This document shows positions 25,501-35,547 of a stretch of DNA of 64,000 bases, piece after piece. The DNA comes from Strigamia acuminata (lineage: Eukaryota > Arthropoda > Chilopoda > Geophilomorpha > Linotaeniidae): assembly GCA_949358305.1 (NCBI GenBank), contig OX442323.1, forward strand, positions 8,246,001-8,310,000, written 5' to 3'. Numbering within the stretch: position 1 is the stretch's first letter; each line of letters begins with the position of its first letter. The notes beneath the pieces were generated by a model. It made no database searches. It was not told the origin of the DNA and saw only the letters and a program-made list of their open reading frames with translations. The position numbers and the translations under genes were made by a program.

Positions 25501-27320
25501 TATCCTCTACTCGGTTTCTATCAACAAGCGCTCTTTTACGACCAACTATCATCCTCAAATGACACTTTAAACCGTCAAACTTCCAAATACATTCAAAATA
25601 TTCAAAAACACTCTTTAAATAAAAAATAAAAAAAACCAAAATCAAAATCCAGTACAGTTGCGAAGCGCATTTCCGTTTTAATCGCATTCACAACTATACT
25701 GGAATAAATAAATTACTTGTTTTCGGGTCTTCCATCGGGCATGGGGTCTTTCCAATCACTTTGAGTCGTTTCAAAATCGACCAAGTTGTAACTGACGGAA
25801 GCCTCCTTTATGTAAAAAAAGTCTAAATTTTAATAATTGTAATAATTAATTTTGGACGGCCAACAGATGGCACTCACGTAGTTGGCGTGCAAATCGGGAT
25901 TAGTGTGTTGCAGGCCATCGTCCAAGACGCAGAGTGTGACCCCCTTGCCCGTGAAGCCCGCCTGCCACACGGGGACCACGTTCAAGTCGTTTCCAGGGGG
26001 CGCCCCGGTCTGGCCTTCGTTGTGCTGCGGGAATAATTTGTCAATTTCATTTGCAATTGTGGCCAAAGTTTGTTATTCTTTTGTTTACCAAATACCACTG
26101 GTCGTTGTAGAAAGGGTCATTGAAGGTGAATTGTAATGGGGGCTGCGGAATCGTGTTCTTCTTAAATTTAGCCGAATCTACGGGCACCCGCACGTAGTCG
26201 CTGTTATGTCGCGGTTTCATCATCGTTGGCATTTCCACCTGCTTGTCGTGGAGTACACGCCGGATTATTTGAACTCGATAAGCTTGTTGTTCGACCCATT
26301 TCACCTGTCGTAAATGTTTGTTTGTTTGTTGGTTTTTTTGGGCGGTTTTTGAGATTTTTTTTGTACCTTTGGATGGTTTTTTAGGAGAGTTATGTGATGT
26401 TCGCTGGGGCATTCGAGGCATTTCGATAGATTTGGGTGGATTATGTCGTAAATGTTTTCCTCTTCGAATAACTGGAAATTTTTAGAAAATTAAAAATTAA
26501 TGTTTTAGTAGTTTATTTTCTCTTCATTGTGCACCCGCGCACTATGGGCAGAATCAAGTTCCAGCAAGTTTAATGCAAAAATTTACTTCATTTTGGTCAA
26601 AAATTAATTTTTTTTATCCAAAAAATTCAATTTTTCGGCCACAAATTCAATTTTTTAGCCGAAAATTCAATTTTTCAGCCGAAAATTCAATTTTTCAGCC
26701 GAAAATTCAATTTTTCAGCCGAAAATTCAATTTTTCAACCAAAAATTCAATTTTTCAACCGAAAATTCAATTTTTCAACCGAAAATTCAATTTTTCAACC
26801 AAAAATTCAATTTTTTAACCAAAAATTCAATTTTTCAGCAGAAAATTCAATTTTTCAGCCGAAAATTCAATTTTTCAACCGAAAATTCAATTTTTCAACC
26901 GAAAATTCAATTTTTCAACCGAAAATTCAATTTTTCAACCGAAAATTCAATTTTTCAACCGAAAATTCAATTTTTCAACCGAAAATTCAATTTTTCAGCC
27001 AAAAATTCAATTTTTCAACCGAAAATTCAATTTTTCAACCGAAAATTCAATTTTTCAATCAAAAATTCGAAACTAATTTTTTTCCAAGTGATAAATTTTA
27101 ACTTTTCGCATTTAAATAGAGGAAACACGGTATATTTCTAACGGAATTTTACTCGTAACAAACAGCGGAATCCGAGTTGATTCGCCCATTCCTGAGTTTG
27201 ACTTTCGTCTAAATCCTCCAACTGAACGGCAAAATGATTCGAGTAGGAACATTTCTTCAGCGATGACGTCTCGGCGATAAAACTCAACAGTAAAAAACAA
27301 CAAAACGAAATTACCGTCAT
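22516..27320 (-). CDS. furin/kexin-family proprotein convertase (subtilase S8B), secreted
   Basis: A serine endoprotease that cleaves precursors after basic residues in the secretory pathway. Eleven exons fit in phase: 27320-27153, 26471-26367, 26304-26089, 26024-25878, 25805-25717, 24996-24908, 24362-24190, 24043-23792, 23705-23605, 23545-23324 and 23212-22516, about 752 residues. The start gives a hydrophobic signal peptide (MTVISFCCFLLLSFIAETSS). A propeptide ends in HPKVKWVEQQ with a basic site (IIRR). The catalytic domain shows Asp in VLDDG, His in NNHGTYCAG, the oxyanion Asn in VGNGGS and Ser in EGTSAAAPLAAG. A P domain follows (SHLEYVEL...HFWGENPKGKW). The C-terminus is acidic with a Ser run, and I see no membrane segment or Cys-rich region. 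About 40 extra residues separate the IIRR site from FNDPFYNDQW. The subfamily (PC1, furin or PC7-like) is unresolved. The active site looks intact. Confidence 0.93.
26600..27065 (+). repeat. 20-bp minisatellite (GAAAATTCAATTTTTCAACC)
   Basis: About 22 nearly perfect tandem 20-base units in intron 1 of the proprotein convertase. Variation is mainly at three positions (AACC/AGCC, CGAAA/CAAAA). Each unit has one A-tract and one T-tract ten bases apart. Confidence 0.95.
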
Positions 27321-28315
27321 TTAAAATCTAAAAAAAAAAAAAAAAGATTTAAAACTTTTTAATCTAATTCATTTTAAAACAAGATATAACAATAATCAGT
27401 TCTCCAATAATTATATTTTTAGCTTCAATCAAATCGCAAATTGAAGAACTCATCAGTTGATCGTTACGATTCTCAAATTGGCCCGAAATCTCTAATTTAA
27501 TAACTCCGACCCATAAAACATTAGACTAATCTCCGAGCAAAATGAGCAGCTGAACGAACTGAAGAATTTACGAGACTTTTGCAGACAAGTAATCAGAAAA
27601 AAAGGCTTCGAGGCTTCGAGGCTTCGACGTCACGCACCTGTCCAAATGGGGCGCCCAACTCCGTGTAAAAATTGCGTCGTCTTCGCCGTGGTGGATCGAA
27701 ATATTAACTAGATCGATTAATGGTAGAGGGAGATTCTATTCGTTAATATCCTGTTGCGACTCATGTTTCGCGCTCACCAAGTGCGAAAAATAAGTCCGAG
27801 AAACGTCCGCCTCGTTTTTTTGTTTTTGTTTTTTTTTTTAAATGGAATTGAGGAAGTTGCGAGTTGCCCAAACAAAAAGATGGACGTGCAACCTGCTGGT
27901 AATTTATTGAGTCTATTATTTTTTGAGCGAGCAATTACCGCGGTAAGCAATTATCCCTCCTTTTTGCTGCTGGGACAACCCCCCGACTCGTCTGGACAAC
28001 CCATGTTGGTAACGAGAGAATTTTAAAAAAATAAAAAAGATTTTTTTTGGATTTTTTTATTTTTTATTTTTTAATTTTTGATTCGAAATGAGAAAATGAG
28101 AAATTTTAGACTCGCTTTTGATTTTGAATGAAAAACCGGCGGTTGGTATTTAAAATTTAGTTTATTAATTCACCGAAAGATGTCGTATTCGTACGACTAA
28201 AATTTTTTTTTTTTTTTTTTTATAATTTTAAAAATTTTTATTGTTTTAGTATCAGTTATTAGTACATAAATTTTCCAACAAATAAATTAGTATAAAAAAA
28301 AAACAATTTTTTAAA
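27321..28315. promoter_or_regulatory. intergenic: convertase 5' region and FAS-like 3' flank
   Basis: The convertase start lies at the left edge and the stop of the FAS-like gene at the right. At 27,604-27,630 the octamer AGGCTTCG is repeated about three times and runs into CGACGTCACGCACCTG, a CRE half-palindrome plus an E-box. This is a plausible convertase promoter or 5' UTR segment. A 20-base T run at about 28,201-28,220 lies just downstream of the FAS-like stop. No coding sequence is seen. Confidence 0.4.
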
Positions 28316-31300
28316 CTATGTGAACAGTAACATAACATCGCGCACCAACCGAGGGACGTTTTTGAGCCCGACTAGAGATTCGTGGGTCGCGTTATACGAA
28401 TTTATGTGAATTTCTCCATTTGCCAATTTCGCCAGACCGTAATCCTCGGCCAAATCTGCACAGTGCACTGGTGGATCCTCAATTCGAAACAAGTAAATAT
28501 CACCTAAAAAAATTTAAAAAAAAAAATAAATAAAAATTTCTTCAAACTACTCGAAAAAAAATGCAAAATTCCATCAAATTACTCGAAAAAATGCAAAATT
28601 TTATCAAATTATTCAAAAAATGCAAAATTTCATCAAATTACTCGAAAAAACACAAGATTTCGAATTATATACCTTTAAATTTCTCGGTCGGCCCAGGCCT
28701 CGAATCAATCAAATCCATATTGGTTAAAAACGCATTAACCATTCGAATTCTTCGTTCCCGCAACTTTTCCATCACGTCAGTCGCTAATTCTAATTTCGGT
28801 TCACTTTCGTCTGTAATCTGTTGGGACCTTAAAACAAAAAATTTAAATAAAACTCAATTTTTTTCAATTTTTTTTTACCCCTGAGACTCGTGGCCCATTA
28901 AATAACTGAGAGTAAAGAAAACGTTTTTCGTCGTATTGCCACATTCCATAAATTTAGCTCTGATGCTTTTCACTTCAACATTTCCATAAATTTGAAAAAA
29001 CACGATCAATTTCTCGGTGTCCCAAACCAATTCCGACTCGAAAAACCCGTATTTTTCGTTAAGCTTAACAAAAGGAAGCCGAAGATAATCGGGCGACCCG
29101 TCCAACATAATTAAATGCGACACATCGACACCATATTTCTGCGCCTCTACACCCATCACGTAAGCGATGTGAGCGCCGTACGAGTACCCGATCAACCGTA
29201 ACGGATCATCCCCAATTACTAACGAACACAACCCCAGATAAAACCTAAATATAAACAAAAAATTAAAAAATTAATTAAAAAAAATCAAAAAATAAATTAC
29301 TGCGCGAGGACTTGAAGGGAATCCTCCGGCACATTCGACGTCTGTTGCAGTCCGTAACACGGAACCGGAAGTTCGCTAGCGAAATGTCTCAACAAATTCA
29401 AAACTCCGGTGACCGGATGGATCAAAAAGACGGGCACGCCTTGCGAAACGTCGTTCATCTTGACCAAAGCCGATTCTTTGGGTCTCGATAACGGTACGGT
29501 TACTACGGGACTTAGTGCCGGTTCCACGTCGCTCAAGCTTAACTCGACGGGGCTTGAAGCGTCTGGCGCGTCGAGGCTCTGGAAGTATCGGGTGAAGCGT
29601 TTTGTCGTGGAAGAGCTCACCAAAGAGCGCAAATTGCCCATCCAGTTGAGATCGTCCAAGTTGGGGTGCGAGTTTTCTTTTAAATGGTTCGTCAGCTTGT
29701 TGTGTATCTCGTGCAAGTCTATGGGAATGACCGTTGAGATTGTCGCACCGCTGCGATACACGTTGTTCGTTTCGCGGCGTAATGGCACATTTTTTTTCGT
29801 GTGCTTGCACAACTTCCACAAGATGGTCCACCAGTCGCTAATTGCGTCCGCGGTGAGGAAAGAGTTGTTTAGTGTTCCATTTAGGACGGAAATGGGGTTT
29901 ATGAACAAAATGGTGCCGCATTTGGCCCTTATTTCGATTCCGAAGGTTTCGGAGTCGACTTCACCCATGTGGATTAAGTTGCCATCGGAATTTAGCAATT
30001 TGCTCGTTTCGGCTAGATCTGACAAAAAAATAATACAAATTTTAAAATTATACAAATTTTTTGTTTGTTTTATTTTATTGAAACCTGGGTGGAAACTAAC
30101 GACGTGTTTGATCTCGTTGTTTGTGGTTAGCGATTCGATAGATGTTCTGGATCTTTCCTTGAATCCTAAAATGACATACTCCGAATACTGGAACACGTCT
30201 TCGACTATGCCACGTACATGTCGGACGATCGGCTCGCACAGGAATGCAACACACTCGACGAGATAATCTAGAAATATTAAATTATTAAAAATAAATCTTT
30301 TCTATTTTTTTTTTTATATTACTGCTTTCTTCTGCAAAGATGCACAAATCATCAGTTGCGTTGGTTTTCAGATTTTTAACGACAGAGGAAGCGAGTAAAT
30401 ATGGAATTACGACCCCAACCACGTGTTCACACGATATTTTCGCTGTTATCGGAAGATCCAATAATGTGGTGGTTTTATCTGAAATTGAAGCACGATTTTA
30501 AGCATTTTTCGACATTGTTGTCAATTTAATTGCGCACCTTTTGTGATCAAACTAATCCCGATGTTGTGGGCGTGAGTTGGGTTGCTTCGACAGTAAACCA
30601 AAAGCAAACTTGGGTTGTGTTCCAAATCTATTTGCAAGTTGTTTTTGTTGAGTTTTTGTTGCAAAGAAAAATAAAATTTACTCAGACTTTACCATCTTGC
30701 AGTTGATACAGCCTGATGACATGAGTTTCGATTGGTGTGTGCGGCGTGGTTGGAGAAGCGATGGCGCTTAAATCGAGCGCCAGAAGTGGAATATTCAAAT
30801 TACTACTCGTACGTTGGTAATAACTTTCTTGGATGCACACGGGCGACATTTTGAAGTAAAAACCATTTCCTTGACACAAACCTACAAAGGAAAAACAAAA
30901 ATTCATAAATAAGTACAAAAACGGCCTAGTTGGTACAAATTCCAGCACAGTTGTGAATTTGAGATTAAATTTCAAACCGGAAGTGCCGTTCACAACTTGA
31001 CTGGAATACTTTTTTTAAGCCTAAATAATCACCGGTCGTTAACTCTGCCGAAAAACTAATTTGGGTGTCGATTTTATCGTTTCTCGGGAAACTCGAGAAC
31101 CTTAACCCAAAAGACTGGATGCACAATCGTCTGTCGTTATCGTGAACATCGATCATTTGTTGCAACTTTTCGAAAACGGAAGAGACACACGCGAGCGCGT
31201 CGCCTCGCCAAGTCACCTCAAACATAATCGGCCTGGAAAAAAATAAAAATCAAATCCTAAACAAATAACTGCACAAAAATTGCAATTTTACTTGTTGCTC

Positions 31301-34300
31301 CTCAGATCGTCAATTTCAAGCGTGTTTGTGTACGTGTAATTTTCTAACTTGTAACTGCCTTTGACGAGCGTCTTGGACTCTGTCACTGCGAATAAAAGTT
31401 TTTAATTTTTAATTTAATTTTGTTTGTTTTAAAATTTACGTTCAATAGCTTTGAATGTCTTCGAAGCTTCTAACACTTCTAAAGCGACGTTGATGCGATT
31501 TGTCACGTTTATTCTATCCGGGAATAAATCTAAATTGTATAATTCGACGGCAGAGTCAATTTTCTACGGGAAAAAAAGAGAAAATTATAAATTTTTTAAA
31601 TTTAAAAAAAAAAATTGGCAAAGTCTTACGCAAAAACTGACTGCGATTCCTTTCCAAATCGCGCAAAGAATTGATTCCAAATTGCCATCACACTGCATCC
31701 TGAAACAATTTTCATGTTTTTCTTGTCCTTCTGTAAAGATTCATTCAATTAACATCCAAACAACAAGAAATAAATACAAAATTACCACTCGCTGAAAACT
31801 GGAGCCAGTGTGGGACGGAGTATTGACGCGAATGATCCCATTGTACAAATTGTCCGATATTTGGACAGTTTCCGCTAACTTGAGTCAAATTGTTTAATTT
31901 CATAGGATTTAAATTGAAACCTAAAAGAAAAATGTCTAAAAATTAAAATATTAAAATTGAAGCTTGTTACCTTTGAGATACAGCGTAGCAAATGCGTGCA
32001 GAATACTACGATAACTCGACGCAACGATGTACACAGCGTCGTCTGGAACCCAGTTTGGTTTTCTGCACATTCCTATGTGCACTTGCGTGCAGGTTGATGG
32101 GATTTTCACTATCGCCCCGTTCAGGTCAATTGTATAGCCGAGAAGCGTGCCGATATCGCTCGGGGTGATCTGTTTACCACCATACAAGTGATTGTAATTA
32201 ACGCTGTATGAAGCATTGTACCAGCTTTTATACCTGAAATTTATTTTTAAAAAATTATTTTTTTGAATTTGATTTTGAATTTTGTTGAATTTTTAACCGG
32301 ATTGTTTTATCGGCTTCTCCCATAATCAGCATCGGATTAAGTCCACCAACAAAGAATTTGGCATTATTCCGCAAACATTCGGTGTAGAGGCCGGGATGAT
32401 ATAACGCAATCGGTCGGTACGAAATATCTGTACAAAATGATGAATATTTAATTAATTTGCAATTTTTATCGATTTTTGTTTTAAATGTACTTTTTTTATC
32501 TAGTTCCGCTAAAATCCTTTCCTGTTGGCCCGCTTTAAAGGAAATTGTGGTCGAATTGAACGTATTTACGCAAACAATGCGAATATCCAAGAGAAATAAT
32601 TTCTCTAGTGTATCGTAGTCAGAGTCGACCTCTAATGCGTACATATGATGAGAAGCTATTTAAAAGAAATTAAATTAAACAGAATAATAAATTTTATCCA
32701 CAATCGTACTTTTAGCGTCCAACACCTTCGAAATAATTTTCAATAAACTTATAACGTTGTAAGGATGAAGGCAATCAGCGATAGCACCGGCGATTAAACC
32801 ACTTAAACCAGCTCCTACACTTCCGTTGATGTTTACACCAACTTCATTCAGCATGCACACAACGGCTACAAAAGAAAACAAATTTAATTCCATTTTTTTT
32901 CAATTATTTTCGATTTTTTTCTCGATTTTCTCAATTTTTCCAATTTTTTATTTTTTCTCACCTAATATGTAAGCGGCGCTGCAGCTGAGCACGCCGTTTA
33001 AGCAATCGTCTCCGTCTCCCAAACGCCTGCCCGGTGTCCCATACGCCAAATAACTCTCCTTAATTTGTTCAAAACAATGCTTAAACATCGCACATTCCAT
33101 CGGATTATCATCTTCGGCATCAATACACGGCATGGTAAATTTTTCGTCGGACCAAACCACTCCGACGTCGTGCACGATGATAAACACCTCCTCCGCTCGT
33201 CGCAGATTATGAATGTGAGAATTTTCGAGAAATTCCACTCGGTTGTACACGTTGTTCCTTCCACTGCGTATCGCACCTCTGCGATGCAACATCGAAGCGC
33301 ACAAAGTGGACGCGAAAGCCTGGCTCACGAACGACAGGTGTTGCGGATCGTACATCTTCGACAAAACTTTATCTTGTTCGTCCAATCCTTCCGCAGTTCT
33401 ACTCGCGGTCAACACCAACAGATTCTCTACAAGAAATATTTAAATTCAATTTCAAGTCAAAATGAGCGATTTTGTGTTTTTATTTACGCGGAGCTTGGAA
33501 ATCAGACGCGTTCACGGCTTTGAGGACTAAATGGCAGTTTGATCCGTCAAATCCCATCGCTGTCACTCCCACTAAACCATCTGCAATTTTTGATTTTAAA
33601 TTTAATAATTTGAATGGATTTTATCAATTTTTCATGAAATTACCAGGCAGGATGAGCAGTTTAGTAACCGGAACAAGCTTTCCCTCCGTTATTCCGGTTA
33701 TTTTTGTGTTTGGGGTGTCCAAATTTATGTTTGGCGGAATCATTTTACGGGATAAGCAGAGAACTGCTTTGATCAGACTCGCCAAACCTAAAAAATAAAT
33801 TTAAAATGATTTAATCAAATAATTTTATTAGTTTTGTTTTATTTTAATACCGGCAGCCCATTCTGCGTGTCCCAAGTTGGATTTACAGGAACCGATTAGA
33901 AGAGGCCGGGATATGTGTTTCTCTTTCAAAATATCAGAGATCGCGCTCGTTTCTGAGTTCCGGTTGCGTGGCATTCCATGTACGCCAATTCCGAAAGGGA
34001 AACTTCGGAATAAATCTCTCGGAATAAACTCAACAACGCGCCGCTACTTGGATGGACAATGCCTGAAAAATATTTTATTATTAAAAAAATAAAGATATAA
34101 AAAAATTTTTCTACCTTCCGGTTTGTATCCGTCCGAATTATTCGCACCGGCGACGATTTCCGCGTAAAGACGAGGATGTGCGGATCCTCGACCCAGAAGA
34201 ATTGCAAAGATCCCTTCTGCTCGCACGTATCCATCAGCCGTCTCGTCCCACGTGTGACATTTGCCGGTTTTTGAGGTCATCCCCAGTCGGAAGTTCTGAA

Positions 34301-35139
34301 GACTTTGGTTCGGCGAAAACATCAAAGATGTCGCTATTTGAAAGAAAAAATGTTTCAAATAAACGAAGATCCGCATCGATTCGTGTCATTTCTTACCGGT
34401 GACTAGAGCGTATTGGATTTTATTCGATTTTAAATCGTTAAACGCCAAGTTAGTCGCGATTAACGACGAACTGCAAGCACTGTCGATGCACATTGACGGG
34501 CCATTTAGGTTGAAAAAAGTGGCTAGTTTGGCCGCGTGCATGGCTGTTGAGCAGTGCTCGATGGGATAATTGAGTGACTGAACGTCGGATTTATAAACCG
34601 AGGTGTAGACGCCGCATTTCGAATTGGAAAGGTCGAACGGTTTCACTGCGGAATCTAGAACCGCTTCGGTCGCAACTTCGAGTAAAAGTCGAATTTGTGG
34701 GTCCATATCGGTTGCCTGATAAAATTGTGATTTATTAATGTAGAATTGGAGTTTTTTTTATTGTTTGTGGGTCGGATTCTCACCTTTTCATTCGAAAAAT
34801 CGAAATATTCACTGTCGAATTGATCGACGTGTTCGACGACGGATAATCCTTCGGGAAGACCGTATACGTTATTCGGCCATCTTGGTTCCGATTGGCCAAC
34901 CATGTCGACACCCATTATTAAATTTTTCCAATACTCCTTAGATAGAAATTGATTTTTTTAAAAATTGATTCAGAATAAAAGTACAAATGCTTACCTCGAT
35001 GTTGTTGGCATTTCCTAGTTTGCAGGACATTCCGAGAACGTAAATTCCATCGTCGTGCGAAGCTCCATGTAGCTGGAATTAATTTTAAATTAAATTTAAG
35101 TTATTTTTTTCAATCAAATTAATTTACCACGGCAGACAT
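28316..35139 (-). CDS. fatty acid synthase-like protein, degenerate (KS, dead AT, dead DH, TE); possible pseudogene
   Basis: About 26 exons encode some 1,700 residues; animal FAS is typically near 2,400. The start MSAV (35139-35128) joins LHGASHDDGIYVLGM, matching the FAS N-terminus. Ketosynthase: Cys in DSACSSSL, His in MECHATGT and His in KSNLGHAE. Acyltransferase (33426-32299): the GHSxG motif reads GAGLSG at 32816-32799, so catalytic His and Ser positions are lost. Dehydratase (31921-31629): after VQWDHS the expected HxxxGxxxxP reads FRMQCDGNLES, so His is lost. A reduced methyltransferase-like and linker region follows (30268-29297). I see no enoyl reductase, ketoreductase or ACP (no G-DSL site). 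Thioesterase: VFLIHPVTG, GYSYG, LDGSP, ATHESLVG, triad intact. One KS exon (34062-33851) has a frame break near 33,956. All other splice phases I checked are consistent. It is a decaying paralogue or a repurposed pseudoenzyme. Confidence 0.85.
28540..28660 (+). repeat. 31-bp short tandem repeat in FAS-like intron
   Basis: Three to four units of AATGCAAAATTCCATCAAAT followed by TACTCGAAAAA, about 31 bases each, in the penultimate intron. Confidence 0.75.
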
Positions 35140-35547
35140 ATCGGCGAGAGAACTCGATGCTGCGACGGCCAAATACGAACTGATTGCGATTAATTATTTT
35201 ATTAAAGAAGAAAATTAAAATATGCAAATTGGTTTAGTGATAAATTAGCATACAACGCATGGAAAATTTTTCTACGGATTTATTTACTAATTACTTATTA
35301 TATTTTATTAAAGTCGAAGATAATTGACTGAGAATTGATTAAATAAAGGATATTTGCTCACATTTTACCGTCGATTATACCGCCATATGATGTGATGATT
35401 AAACAGCCAATCCCTAACGCCGAGGTTTCCTGGCGGTGTCTTGTGGAGAGTTCTGTAACATTCCGGTAATGGCGGCGCCCGTTGCGACGTAATGTTTCGG
35501 GAATAAACACTAAATAGTTTTGTATTTTCAAAATAAATAAATTCACA
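35140..35547. promoter_or_regulatory. shared divergent promoter, FAS-like gene and RARS2
   Basis: Two start codons point away from each other, 408 bases apart. The right part is GC-richer, containing GGTAATGGCGGCGCCCGTTG and CGACGTAA, as expected of a housekeeping bidirectional promoter. No TATA box is evident. A 5' UTR exon of the FAS-like gene may lie at about 35,370-35,460. Confidence 0.5.

Noticed and set aside
26573-26818. Open frame encoding FNFSAENSIFQPKIQFF-type repeats
   Set aside because: It is a translation of the 20-bp minisatellite, in which three units make twenty codons. It lies in an intron.
29297-30196. Initial idea that the FAS-like gene holds a complete ER-KR-ACP block
   Set aside because: The continuous exon shows only a linker-like region before the thioesterase. 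No GxGxxG-type nucleotide motif and no DSL carrier site could be found in any frame.
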